A DNA stretch of 64,000 bases from Phyllostachys edulis (taxonomy: Eukaryota > Streptophyta > Magnoliopsida > Poales > Poaceae), in assembly GCA_036346405.1 (NCBI GenBank), contig CM070561.1:26630215-26694214 (forward strand), given 5' to 3'. Positions within the stretch are counted from its first letter, which is position 1, and the number at the start of each line of letters is the position of its first letter. Below are positions 10,490 to 21,433 of this stretch, piece after piece. A program made the position numbers and the translations under genes. The notes below the pieces were generated by a model, which ran no database searches, had not been told where the DNA came from, and saw nothing but the letters and a program-made list of their open reading frames with translations.

Positions 10490-12379
10490 GTGCGTGCATC
10501 AGTGGTTTAGTCCTGTGCTTCAGGTGTGAGCAATATGTTTCTTAATTTCCCTTCGTTTGTTTGGTGCTGGTGTGTTCATATCAGTGTGTGCGCCTTGTGA
10601 TTTTGCTTGATATGCACCTTTCCTGTATTATATATTGGACGGCAGCTCAGCCAGGATGATAAGTTACGATTTGGCATAATATATCTGCATTTTGCTTGCC
10701 TTGTTGCTTTTTATTTCTTAGAGATGTGCTTATCTTGACTTCGTGTGACAATTGATTAAGCCAAAATGGGCTGGTTATGGACATAAATAACGAAAGAACA
10801 AGATATGTGAAATTTAGTCATTTGGGGAGCTTGCAGTTCTGGACCTAAATATTCCTTTCCCATTGGCAAATACCTTAGAATTTGCAATAAAATCTCAAAA
10901 GATGTGTATGTATCTCCCTAAAGCCTGTACAATTTGATGCACGAACAGAAAATTTTCCATTTGACTTGAACTACACAAAAGTGGTCTAAAAACAATTAAT
11001 CGAGCAACTCCCCAGCACTTCATAAAAAGGGAGACTGCTTATTTATTTATATATACTTCTGAAATTCGTAGTTTGGTGGTTCACCGTAGCGCACCTGGTG
11101 AAGTGAAGCGTGCGCAGCCGCCGCTTGCGCATCCTCGCCCGTGGGCCGCGGTCCGCGCCGGAGAAGAGATCGTCCCGCTCCTGCTCACGTGCGTAGTGCG
11201 TGCACACGGATGGGCACCCCAAGAAGCCCCGCCACGGCCACGCATGCCCACGCGCTTCCCTCGCTGCCGCTCCATCACCTCGTGCCGGCGTGGGCGCCGT
11301 TGTGCATCTACCCAGGCTCGTGGTCTCTCTAGGAATTTATCGAAAACACTTAAGGTCTCACGGACACATACTTTCTTATTGAATACGCACACGTCTGTAC
11401 TTGAACACCCACACATCTGTACTTCTAAAATCAATGAACACCAACACAAAATCTAAGACTTACCCTAGTAGACTGGGTGCACACACACGTCTAAGCATCC
11501 AGCCACATGTCTTTTTGGTTTCCAAGCGTGCCACCCCCTGGGCTCGTTTTTTCCGAATTCCTTTTTTATAGGAATTCTCCGAATTCCATTTAGACCCACA
11601 TCTGTCCATGGTTCTCCAAAGAGTACAGGCTGGATTCGGTTTCATTCGGTTGGTCCATGCGTGTGGGGGATGTAAGTAGTTCTTTTCGCACCGCAGAGGC
11701 CGCGAAACGTTTTGCAGGCCGCTGCTATGTGGGCCTCGTGGTGCTTGATGTGCTTCACGGGGGCACGGGGCAGTCCACCAAGCGTAGCTGCCTATTTCTT
11801 ATCCTAACTAATAAAAATTACGTTTGCCATCGTCCCACCCACACCACGTAAGACGGGTTTTCTCACGTGTTTTCTGCACTCCCCCTGTACCTCTCGCAGA
11901 ACCTCCGCCCGCCTCCTCCCCTCCAACTGTCGCCTCTCCTGCGTCGCTCACCTCCTCCCATTTGCCCGCATTGCCCTCGCCACCGCCGCCGTCGGCTCGC
12001 TCCACTCCCACTCTCTTCCTCCCTCTCCAACGTCGCCGCACGGACTCTCTTCCTCCCTCTCCCACGCCGCTGCTTGGATACCTCCTTCTACCCTTTGCCC
12101 CTCACCCGTGCCTTCCTCGGCTCCAGCCGGCGGGAACCTCCCACGGTGGTTTTTATTTTATTCTCTCTTTATTTTTAATTAGAAAAATGTCGAGAGGTTG
12201 ACACGTGTGGGCACAGGTGGACTTGGTCCACTAATGGCTCATGGGGCTAGAGAGCCCACATGTTAGAGGCTTGGTCTACGAACTAGGTCTACAAAACAGA
12301 TTTTACTTCGTAGGGTCTGCATGTCATACTAACGGACGCCAAACTAAGGTTTAATTAAATTTCCTAATGACCTAGGTCC
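10490..12379. other. intergenic and low-complexity sequence, no gene supported
   Basis: 10490-10700 is the likely 3' flank of the DUF594 gene (T-rich). 11070-11340 is GC-rich with CACGCG words and overlapping ORFs on both strands. 11860-12110 is a strongly pyrimidine-rich tract on the plus strand (CTCCCTCTCC words) that opens spurious Pro/Ser/Leu-rich ORFs. No conserved domain, splice structure or terminal repeat was found. Confidence 0.55.
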
Positions 12380-12384
12380 CACAT
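12380..12384. repeat. target-site duplication, left (CACAT)
   Basis: CACAT directly before the LTR start at 12385 matches CACAT at 18325-18329 directly after the 3' LTR. Five-base duplications are normal for LTR retrotransposon integration. Confidence 0.9.
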
Positions 12385-13724
12385 TGATGCGAACATCCTT
12401 AGCTACGCTGTTCCATATAGTGTTTTGAATTCAACAAGTACATCAGAACAACATGAGCTTACTAAAAGAGTTGAAGAACAAGAGAAGCTTGTGGGTGAAG
12501 CTTGTGCAAAGAAACTTAACCAAAAGGTGAATCTGTTCCATGAATTTCCTTTAAGTTTAATTGAGAATATTATACTACCTAATAGTGGGTCATTGCTTAT
12601 TGTTAGGTTTGAAGGAGATGCCTCATGTGAATATCAAGAACACGATGCTTCTCGGGGTGTTTTGATGCTCACAAAAATAGCATGTAGCCTGTGGGACGCA
12701 TGGAAGGTATGGGTTCATGACGATCTTCGCAGCAACTTGGAAGGATCTAGCATGAACAATATATATATTTGGAAAGCTTATCAAGGCTACTTTCCAACGG
12801 ATCAAACGGCACGTGATTTGGAGCTTTCTATAAAAAGTTATGGCTATTCGAGTGCATGCTGCACATTCAGACCGATCAACGCGCGAGAGTTTACAAAGTT
12901 GATGATTCCGCGACTTGTACGACATCTTGGGAAGATATCCAGCTTTGCCATGACTTTCCAAAGGCTTACAAGAGTTCCTTTCTCAAGTTTCACACGGATT
13001 CAAGTCGTTTCAATTAATGAAATTGAAGTTAGGAAAGTTTGGATTCAATTCGGATTCGGAATCAGCATCAAAATCGGATTCGGAATCAGCAGTACAGTCC
13101 GGATTAAAAAGGTCATAACTTTCACAAACGGAGTCCGATTTGGGTGTTCTTGTACTTGTTGGAAAGCTAACTTCAAGCCCGATCCAACGGATACTCGCTC
13201 AGCCTCAGATTCATCACGTATCAAAAGATATGTCCGAAACAATGTGACGGTTGTAAACTCAGAGTTTCCTTTTTTGTTTTAGATTGTGTCCGACTTGGAG
13301 TAGGAGTTCTAAATCCGAAATAGAGTAGGAGTAGGGCCTCTTGGCCAGCCATAAGGTGGAGAAGGGCACTATATATTGAGGGGTAGACCCCCATTGTATG
13401 GGAAGACCAGTTTATGCATAAGAATTGAAACAAAGCTATTGCTTGTTCTTTCTAAACCAGAGTTCATGCGAGGACTTTGAGAGAGGACTAGGCGATCCAT
13501 TGATTCGTTCTGCAATTCAAGGTCAAGCCGTCGTTCCATTGGGAATTGGGGACTTGGCGATCGTCGTTTGTGGTCTCACGACGATCATGTATCCGTGTGT
13601 TTTGGGCGTATTCCAAAGAGTTGAGGGTTCGTGCATTGGCGCGAGTGTTCATTAGTGACATCGCTCACTTCAGATCATCTATCTACGGTTCCTCACCGAG
13701 AAGATCGGGCATCCCCCCGTATCA
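12385..13724 (+). repeat. 5' LTR (1340 bp) of the gag+ORF2 element
   Basis: TG...CA-bounded, nearly identical to 16995-18324. It begins TGATGCGAACATCC and ends CATCCCCCCGTATCA. It contains an accidental 285-codon ORF (12425-13282) whose first part is the same reading frame that forms the C-terminus of ORF2 in the 3' LTR. A motif with ATAACTTTCACAAACGGAGT followed by a GGAAAGCT word lies near 13113-13168. Confidence 0.93.
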
Positions 13725-13726
13725 TA

Positions 13727-13738
13727 TGGTATCAGATT
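13727..13738 (+). promoter_or_regulatory. primer-binding site (initiator-Met type)
   Basis: TGGTATCAGATT begins two bases after the LTR end and matches the TGGTATCAGA core complementary to plant initiator tRNA-Met. Confidence 0.85.
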
Positions 13739-14894
13739 CTAGGTTTACTCGGTGAGAGCTATTTACCCATAGTTTAGATTTGTTTTCTGTCCTATAGTCC
13801 ATTAAACCGAAAATTACAACACAAAAATTTCCAAACCCTAGATTCAATCTGTTTTTTCTTGTGAGTTTTGTTAAGTTTTTATCCATTAGAGTTTTTTGTT
13901 TTAGTGCCGATCCTTGTGTTTCCTTTGCGTTCCTTCATCTTTTGTGTTTACTTAAACCCAAGAAAATTGCTGGTTGCTTCCGTCAATTAGCACAAAAAAA
14001 AAAGAGTAATTTGTATCTTCACTTCTACCTTTTCATCCTTTGAGACTAGCTTTTGATAATTGCATTAAGGGCTACTCTTGGCATTAGTTTACACTTCTGA
14101 AATTTTTGAGACATGCAAATCAAAGGGTGAATCAAAACTTTCATTCGGCCATTGCAAAAGAAGAAAGAAAAAGGCAGTCGACTTGAAGAAAAAGCCACGG
14201 CTTAAAAAAAAAAAAAAAAAGAGACAAACCCGCAAATACCAATACCAACTTTTCCTTTCGGTTGCCTTAATAGCCAAAGGAGGAAGAGTTTGTTCTTGCG
14301 ATTTTGAGAAAGAAAAGACAAAAGACAAAAGGAGCTGGCCGAATTTGGAAAGAGTAAACCCTAGTCCATAATTTCAGATTGTGTCTTTCATCTCTTTGAG
14401 CAATCTTGTGCCCTTATTTTCATAATCATTGCAATTGGCTAGCGTCTCTCCTAGTACTTGGTGCAAAACGAGCTTGTGCATCACAATTTCCGATTGCTTC
14501 TCACTAGCTCATTCCTTTGTTTGCATTAAGTCACATTTATCTTTATGTGTGCGTTCATACACTTCTCTTAAACCCATTGGATCAAGACATCGGACAAACT
14601 ACTCTAGCTTGGATCATTACTTAGCTTTACAATAACTTGAATATCGGTTTGCATAGGATATACAATTACCTTCCAAGCTCCACCTACACCCGCTTGTGTA
14701 CTCCTTGCTCTTGGTTACGCTCATACATTACCGGGTTGAGGTCGTTCATGGTCACAAGTGTCAATTTACCGTCCTTGATTCACTTTGGAGCAGTAAGCTT
14801 GCCTTGTGTTCGTGACAATGAGTTGAGAGCGAGAGAGAGATTTTTGTTTTACTAACTCGGATATAATCTCGCTTGCTATTTGTGAGTTGTTGCC
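13739..14894 (+). other. untranslated leader of the gag+ORF2 element
   Basis: About 1.15 kb between primer-binding site and gag. It is T-rich, with an A-run at 14203-14219 and several short upstream ORFs that show no motif. It would hold packaging and dimerisation signals, none of which can be identified by eye. Confidence 0.5.
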
Positions 14895-16069
14895 ATGTCG
14901 ATCACGAGAAGGGTCCAACTAATCCAAAAACACGGTTCGTGGGCGAGTACACTCGCTTACGAAATGCTACAAAAGAAACTTCATAATCGTGATAGTAGTG
15001 TGCGCGATGAGCTCGGGGAAGTTAAGACCGGATTGAACAATCTCGGGGAGGAGGTTACGCAATTGCATCGGACATCAACAACAACTTCTTGGAGCTACGC
15101 TATGTTCAACCACTCCAACGTGCATTGTCGCTTATTACCGGCGACACTGAGGATTTTGTTGATAAACCCAAATTTCCTATCCCTATATTTTCAGGTAGTA
15201 CAAATGTGGAAGAATACCTCACTTGGGAGCTGCAAATTGATACGCTATTTCGGATGCACAACTATTCCAATGAGAGGAAGCTCTTACTTGCGTCCAATAG
15301 TTTGACTGATTATGCCACACATTGGTGGGAGCGGTTTGTTCGTAAGCGTATGGAACGCCATGAATTGCCGCTTATCACCTGGGAGCAGATGAAGCAGCAT
15401 TTTCGTGCACGTTTTGTACCTCGCCACTACAAGCGTTCCATAGTTGAAAGGTTGATAGGGCTGCGACACGATTTGAAGTCCACTAGTGTGTCACATGAGA
15501 AGGCGACCGAGCATGGGACTTTTCCTTCGGTCCAGGCTTCATGTAGTGCTGCCCCATTGCTTCATGAAGAGATTGTGGTTACTGGTAATTGCTCCATTGA
15601 TGACCCACAATCTTTGGGGGATGCGATGTATCCAAACCCATGTGAAAATGAGAGCCACATAGCCAAATTGAGTGAGAATGATAAAGGGAATGAGCTATGT
15701 GATTCCACCATATGTGAGGTTGAGAGCATCTCAATTGAGTGTGAGAGAGATACATCAACAGAAAAGAGGGAAGTAGATGATAGCCAAACTGAGGTTATTT
15801 GTGAAATTAACGATTTACTCTCTACTTCTAGTATTATTTCTCATATTGTGCAGGTTGATATTAAAGAAGAGGAGTTGAATGTTCAATAATCGGCACCGTT
15901 GGAAGTAAAAGACGAGAAGATAACCACGGTTGGGGATGGAGTGCTTGCTGTCCCGTGGTCTCATGATGACGATTTGATATCGACAACACCTACAATAACT
16001 GAGGAGGACGTTAAAGGTAACAATAATGGTGTTGAATTGAATATTCATCATGCAGAGGTACGCATATGA
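14895..16069 (+). pseudogene. gag-like protein (retrotrans_gag type), one frameshift and one stop
   Basis: The ATG at 14895 opens MSITRRVQLIQKHGSWASTL and a coiled-coil-like DELGEVKTGLNNLGEEV segment. Near 15060-15080 the conserved sequence moves to another frame, read from 15065 to 15889. That frame holds the gag core: FPIPIFSGSTNVEEYLTWEL, LASNSLTDYATHWWERFV, WEQMKQHFRARFVPRHYKR and VERLIGLRHDLKSTSVS. An acidic, Glu/Asp/Ser-rich tail follows. After one TAA at 15887 the same frame stays open to a TGA at 16067-16069, which overlaps the ATG of ORF2 (ATGA). No CCHC zinc knuckle is seen. Gag would build the particle that packages the RNA. The single frameshift and single stop are either decay or assembly indels. 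Confidence 0.82.
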
Positions 16070-17295
16070 GTGAGAACTCTCGTGTTCCTTTGAATATTCC
16101 ATGTTCTGAAATTTCTTCGCTCAATTTACATAATGTGGAATTCATTACTCATAAGGAAGTTCTTACTAGAATATCTCTTGATGATTCTTTATACTATATC
16201 ATGTTCGATGATCCTCGAAAACTATCTAGTGTATTTGAGAACCTTGCTGCAGTTTCATGTTTAAAATCACTAGTTAGTACATTCAATTTGATTGGAGATT
16301 ATGGTATAGATAACAAATTCTATGTTTATCGAATATGCATTACCTGTGGTAATCTTGCTGATTTAAACTTGCATGTTTTGCGCAAACCATCTATTGAGCA
16401 ATGTCGTGGGCACTTTGAGATGGGTTTCAATACAAGAGCCTATTGTCTAGAACGTAACATGATACCTACTTGTTTATCCTGTACCAGTAAACAGCGTAGT
16501 GAAGTTGTAGCATGGACGGCATTAAGAATTTTCTCCCCCAAATTTGAACAACTTGATGTAGTTAGTCCCTTTTATATCTTGTCCATGTCCTTAGAAAAGT
16601 CGAGGATGAATTTTTCTCATGGGAGGGAGAATGATGTGAATGAAAGTATCACAATGTATATATCAAATACATCATATGGCTATTGTTCTGCTAATTATTT
16701 TGTGCATAACTATGAGAATAAGACAACAATTGATTCATACATATATCACGTACATACGTTTTTTTCTTTGTCTAGTACTTTTTATGGAAATCATCATGTG
16801 AATGATAGGCGTACTGAGATGAATACATCACATCAATCAAATGGCTATCGTTGTACTATTCATGATTTGCAAAGCAAAAGGGCTGATAAAACGGATGATA
16901 AATACATATACCATGCATATACGTTGTTTTCTTTGTCTAGCACATTTTCAAGCTATCAAAAGCCGAGGACGGCTTTTCTTGAAGAAAGGGAGGATGATGC
17001 GGACATCCTTAGCTACGCTGTTCCATATAGTGTTTTGAATTCAACAAGTACATCAGAACAACATGAGCTTACTAAAAGAGTTGAAGAACAAGAGAAGCTT
17101 GTGGGTGAAGCTTGTGCAAAGAAACTTAACCAAAAGGTGAATCTGTTCCATGAATTTCCTTTAAGTTTAATTGAGAATATTATACTACCTAATAGTGGGT
17201 CATTGCTTATTGTTAGGTTTGAAGGAGATGTCTCATGTGAATATCAAGAACACGATGCTTCTCGGTGTTTTGATGCTCACAAAAATAGCATGTAG
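16066..17295 (+). CDS. ORF2, 409 residues, unrecognised; C-terminus encoded in the 3' LTR
   Basis: An uninterrupted frame starts at 16066 in ATGA overlap with the end of the gag frame and runs through the purine tract and LTR border (16995). Its last 100 codons lie in U3. I recognise no family. Visible features: a Cys-rich middle (CITCGNLADLN near residue 87; YCLERNMIPTCLSCTSKQ near 126-144), an imperfect internal repeat YIYHxxTxFSLSSTF near residues 225 and 279, and a charged coiled-coil-like stretch (EQHELTKRVEEQEKLVGEAC) in the LTR-coded part. There is no RT, integrase, protease or transmembrane signature. It sits where pol would be. Length, the stop/start overlap and lack of stops argue for real coding capacity; low GC and the LTR overlap argue caution. 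Confidence 0.6.
   Translation: MSENSRVPLNIPCSEISSLNLHNVEFITHKEVLTRISLDDSLYYIMFDDPRKLSSVFENLAAVSCLKSLVSTFNLIGDYGIDNKFYVYRICITCGNLADLNLHVLRKPSIEQCRGHFEMGFNTRAYCLERNMIPTCLSCTSKQRSEVVAWTALRIFSPKFEQLDVVSPFYILSMSLEKSRMNFSHGRENDVNESITMYISNTSYGYCSANYFVHNYENKTTIDSYIYHVHTFFSLSSTFYGNHHVNDRRTEMNTSHQSNGYRCTIHDLQSKRADKTDDKYIYHAYTLFSLSSTFSSYQKPRTAFLEEREDDADILSYAVPYSVLNSTSTSEQHELTKRVEEQEKLVGEACAKKLNQKVNLFHEFPLSLIENIILPNSGSLLIVRFEGDVSCEYQEHDASRCFDAHKNSM
16982..16994 (+). promoter_or_regulatory. polypurine tract
   Basis: AAGAAAGGGAGGA immediately before the 3' LTR start TGATGCGG is the expected plus-strand priming site. It is also translated within ORF2. Confidence 0.8.
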
Positions 17296-18324
17296 CTGTG
17301 GGACGCATAGAAGGTATGGGTTCATGACGATCTTCGCAGTAACTTGGAAGGATCTAGCATGAACAATATATATATTTGGAAAGCTTATCAAGGCTACTTT
17401 CCAGCGGATCAAACGGCACGTGATTTGGAGCTTTCTATAAAAGTTATGGCTATTCGAGTGCATGCTGCACATTCAGACCGATCAGCGCGCAGAGTTTACA
17501 AAGTTGATGATTCCGCGACTTGTACGACATCTTGGGAAGATATCCAGCTTTTCCATGACTTTCCAAAGGCTTACAAGAGTTCCTTTCTCAAGTTTCACAC
17601 GGATTCAAGTCGTTTCAATTAATGAAATTGAAGTTAGGAAAGTTTGGATTCAATTCGGATTCGAATCAGCATCAAAATCGGATTCGGAATCAGCAGTACA
17701 GTCCGGATTAAAAAGGTCATAACTTTCACAAACGGAGTCCGATTTGGGTGTTCTTGTACTTGTTGGAAAGCTAACTTCAAGCCCGATCCAACGGATACTC
17801 GCTCAGCCTCAGATTCATCACGTATCAAAAGATATGTCCGAAACAATGTGACGGTTGTAAACTCGAGTTTCCTTTTTTGTTTTAGATTGTGTCCGACTTG
17901 GAGTAGGAGTTCTAAATCCGAAATAGAGTAGGAGTAGGGCCTCTTGGCCAGCCATAAGGTGGAGAAGGGCACTATATATTGAGGGTAGACCCCATTGTAT
18001 GGGAAGACCAGTTTATGCATAAGAATTGAAACAAAGCTATTGCTTGTTCTTTCTAAACCGAGTTCATGCGAGGACTTTGAGAGAGGACTAGGCGATCCAT
18101 TGATTCGATTCGCAATTCAAGGTCAAGCCGCCGTTCCATTGGGAATTGGGGACTTGGCGATCGTCGTTTGTGGTCTCGCGACGATCATGTATCCGGTGTG
18201 TTTTGGGCGTATTCCAAAGAGTTGAGGTTCGTGCATTGGCGCGAGTGTTCACTAGTGACATCGTCTACTTCGCATCATCTATCTACGATTCCTCACCGAG
18301 AAGATCGGGCATCCCCCCGTATCA
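16995..18324 (+). repeat. 3' LTR (1330 bp) of the gag+ORF2 element
   Basis: Pairs with 12385-13724. Small deletions relative to the 5' copy (for example near 17262 and 17296) break the long accidental ORF present in the 5' LTR and create the ORF2 stop at 17293-17295. It ends CGTATCA at 18324. Confidence 0.93.
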
Positions 18325-18329
18325 CACAT
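18325..18329. repeat. target-site duplication, right (CACAT)
   Basis: Matches 12380-12384 exactly. Confidence 0.9.
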
Positions 18330-20080
18330 GACATCCAGTCATCAACTACTAACAGAAATCCTAACTAACCACTTGATTAGCCTAGTCTAATATGCGTGAG
18401 CCCACTTATCAGGCTCCCTTAGAATATATGAGCGGGGAGGGAGCCATGGCTGAGCGGCGAGGCAGGCGTGCCGATAGCAAAAGGAAGGCGGTGAGGCAGC
18501 GGCAAATGACAAAATGGAATAGAGAGAGAGGCAAAGCTAAGGGTAGCGATGTCGGCCATAACGAGGATGGAGGTGGCGGCGGCGGCGTTGGGTGATACTG
18601 TGGTCTCAGCCGAGTGGGGAACATGGCGAAGGAGGGACCCAAGAGGGTTCCTAGCCACACCATGGGCTCGAGGGAGGGCTTGCGATGCTAAAGAGACGGG
18701 CATGAGGACCTAGGGTCACCGGCGGTATGTCGGCGGCAAAGAAACGCGGCGGTGCTAGTACTGGAACGACGGCGTGGCATGACCTAAGGTGAGGGGTAGC
18801 ATTAATCGGCTCAAAAGAATCCTCAAACTTCTTGGAACTCACCGGTACGGACAATGGTGGCTGAGAGGTACGCTGGCGGGCGGGCGATGAGCGGCAACAA
18901 TAATAGAGCTCACGACGACAACCCTCCTCAGTGATGGGTGGCTAAAGGGATGTCGCGTGTCGGGAGAGAGTCACCGGATGGTGATTGCACTGGTCGAAGG
19001 AGACGGGACTCACCATTAAGGCTAACGACGTCGAGGATGGCGTTATTGGCGAAAAAGGAGGAAGAAGGCGGTGTTCGGGCATTCTTGTGGAGGAGATCCA
19101 AGGGTGATCGGGGAAAAAGACAAGGGGGGTGTGGAACACATTTCGATGCGAACGGAAAGGAGAGGGAGCTACTGAGGCGGCCACGGTGAGGATGGCTGGA
19201 CCAGTGGAAGAAGGTACTGTGTCGTGGGATTATGTGGGCTAGAGTGGGCGAGAAGGAAGGGAAATGAGGGAAAAATGAAGAGGAGGACGAGGCAAATGTT
19301 ATGAAGCGCTCCGCTTGGCTTAAAAAGGGATGGAGGCGCGAAATCTCATGGGATTATCGACGACCGAGCATGGGTTTTTGCGAGAAGTAGGCGCTAGCAC
19401 GGCTCTGTGCGGCGACATGACTACCTCGTGGTGAAATGACAAGCTTGTGGCGCGGCACTTGAGTACGCTGCATCGGCCATGTGCATGTGTAGGGGGGGGG
19501 GAGAGAGAGAGAAACAGTGGAGACGTTTAACGCAGGTAGGGCCAGCGTGGTAGTGAGGCGAGTGAGAGGCGTCTTGGTTGGCAAATTTGGCGGCGAGGTG
19601 CGTGGGTGAAGCTAGCTAGGCTACGAGGAAGGACTACTGCCTCATAGGTATGTGTTGGCGCGTGGGGCGAAGGATGCGACTGCATGCTTGAGAGAGAAAG
19701 GGAGAGGGGCGATGGTCAGTGCTCATGGGCCAAGGCGGTGTGAATAGGCCAATGATAGAGGAAGGAAAGCATGGGTCGTGAGAGGCTTTTGACCCGATGA
19801 GGAGAAGGAAAGAAAATATATTTTGATTCTACTTTTCAAATAAATTTGAATTTAAATTCAAAATCGAGGAATTTTGTTAATCCATTTGAGTTGTAGATTT
19901 TTAAATTGGAGCAAGGATTTTTATTTAATTTTTGAAATGCAACTAAGTTTTTTTTTTAAAATCACAAAATGCAATAATTTTTTTTGAAAATCCAAACAAA
20001 ATTTCAAAACTCAAATTTGGGTCATTACACTTGTCTATTGAGGCATAGGGCGGCATCCAGTCTTCGACTACCGCGCTAGT
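18330..20080. other. repeat-like GC-rich sequence, no gene supported
   Basis: 18400-19800 is GC-rich and purine-rich on the plus strand (GGCGGC, GAGAGAGA, GGCGAGG words), with overlapping short ORFs on both strands and no domain. 19805-20035 is AT-rich and ends AAATTTGGGTCATTACA, which resembles the 3' end of grass gypsy LTRs. Together with TGACATCC at 18329 it could be an old LTR, but no second copy or duplication confirms it. Confidence 0.4.
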
Positions 20081-20437
20081 TCACTACAACATGGCGAGCT
20101 TTCGAGGTGTTCTAAAGCGGAGCTTGGCACTTAATTTATGCTCATGCACCGATTCGCGCCCGTGGTAGCATATGGCATCATTCGCAATCTGTCCTAGAAT
20201 AGTCAAAGAAAAGCCTCACAAAAAAATTAAGGCGTTTGGAAAACATTGCAAATACTACCGAAGGGAAATGTGTTTCAAAATGCCTCAAAAGATCTATAGT
20301 TAAGGCGTTTCGAAACGCTACACGTATTATTTGAGGCGATTAAAAAAACTCCTACCAAGATTTTTGAGGTGTTTTTCAAGAATGCCTTCAAATGAATTTT
20401 AGGCGTTTTTCAAGAACGCCCCAAAAGTGGTAGTGAT
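20081..20437. mobile_element. possible CACTA-derived MITE with GGCGTTT inverted motifs
   Basis: Starts TCACTACAAC and ends GTGGTAGTGA, giving short inverted ends with the CACTA/TAGTG signature. Inside are several GGCGTTTnnnnAACGCC-type inverted pairs (20231, 20312, 20366, 20402). Subterminal repeats of this sort are typical of CACTA elements. No matching 3-bp target duplication was found, so the ends are tentative. Confidence 0.45.
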
Positions 20438-21430
20438 ATTAATAAAATGAAATTAGGTCTAGCTAGTAATATTAACAAACATTCGAGGCAGAAATTTCAA
20501 ATTTTGGAATCAACATCCAAAAAAATCATATATAATATTCATCCAAAATCATCTTTTAAAAAATGCATAGTGCAATTTCAATTTTTACAACCAACAAGAT
20601 TTCAGTTAGCGTATGAATAATCTCTGCAGCTTGTTTCACAATGCAAACAGTCTTAGATTTCTTGTTATTGTTGCGCCCATCCATGATGTTTTGCAAGATT
20701 GACAAGAAGGTAATTGCGTACGTAGAAAAATATATTAACCTGCACCAAAAAAATCAAGAATCTTGGAAGAGCGCTCCAACTAAGTTCAAAACAAGGATAA
20801 TTCGAAAATAGAGCTTAGAAGAAATAGCAAATTAACAAAAGGCAAGTTGGGTTAGGGGAGGACTTGGGTGGCGAGAGGTATCATGACGAGTAAGGCCACG
20901 AGCCATGTCTCCGCAGGGGATCACCTCGCCGGAGGAGGCGTCGAGGTTGAGGTGGTCGGGATCGTGGAGGTCGACGGCGGCAAGGGCGCGTATCCAGCGA
21001 TGGAGCTCGGTGGCGAGGAGGGCGCACGTTCGGCAGCAGCGTTTGGTGGTTGCGATTTCCAATTGGATTCTTCTGCCCCGAGCTGTTCAGACCAGGGAAA
21101 AGATTACCGGTAAGAAATTTTATACTTAACTAGCAGCGACCTGCGCGCCGCATGGCGCGCCGAAGTAGGCAGAAGGATCGGCTTCCGCGTGCACACGCGC
21201 AATAAAAAAAAACTGGCTGCACCTACCACAATAAAGAGAACCGCATTGAGAGACGCTGAGCGAAAGCACGTGGGCCCGCACGGCGCAAATGCGACTGGCA
21301 AACTCAGCGACAGATCGATGGCAGAGAAACGAAGTAAAGACGATCGGACGGTCAGAAAAAAAAGGCGACGTGGCCAAACTGACTGGACCTCAAATCTGCC
21401 TCCAATTAAGACGGAAGGATTATCTATACG
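20438..21430. other. intergenic, no gene supported
   Basis: AT-rich to 20830, then a GC-richer patch (20840-21100) with overlapping ORFs on both strands and no domain. At 21143-21160 there is a perfect hairpin GCGCGCC-GCAT-GGCGCGC, next to a TATACTTAACTAGC word. Such a hairpin near a TE terminus would fit a Helitron-like or MITE end, but no partner end was located. Confidence 0.4.
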
Positions 21431-21433
21431 GTC

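Larger units (their letters stand above)
12385..18324 (+). mobile_element. complete non-autonomous LTR retrotransposon (gag plus unknown ORF2)
   Basis: LTR 12385-13724, primer-binding site 13727, gag-like ORF, second unrecognised ORF, purine tract, LTR 16995-18324, flanked by CACAT duplications. The LTRs start TGATGCG and end CGTATCA and are close to identical by eye, differing by scattered substitutions and about ten bases of small indels, so the insertion is young. No protease, RT, RNase H or integrase motif is found in the 3.27 kb between the LTRs. The element must therefore have borrowed enzymes from an autonomous partner. The gag is Ty3/gypsy-like (retrotrans_gag). Gag-only plant elements are known as TR-GAG or, without ORFs, LARD; the extra ORF2 is not part of those definitions. 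Confidence 0.93.

Noticed and set aside
11073..12201. Several 100-127 codon ORFs on both strands
   Set aside because: They are caused by GC-rich and pyrimidine-rich tracts; no motifs, and they overlap each other.
12425..13282. 285-codon ORF inside the 5' LTR
   Set aside because: It lies entirely in the LTR, and the 3' LTR copy is broken by several small indels in the same frame. Only its first part, shared with the ORF2 C-terminus, has a case for coding.
18938..19189. Gly/Arg-rich ORFs at 18392-19189
   Set aside because: Overlapping ORFs on both strands of GC-rich repeat-like sequence; no motif or splice structure.
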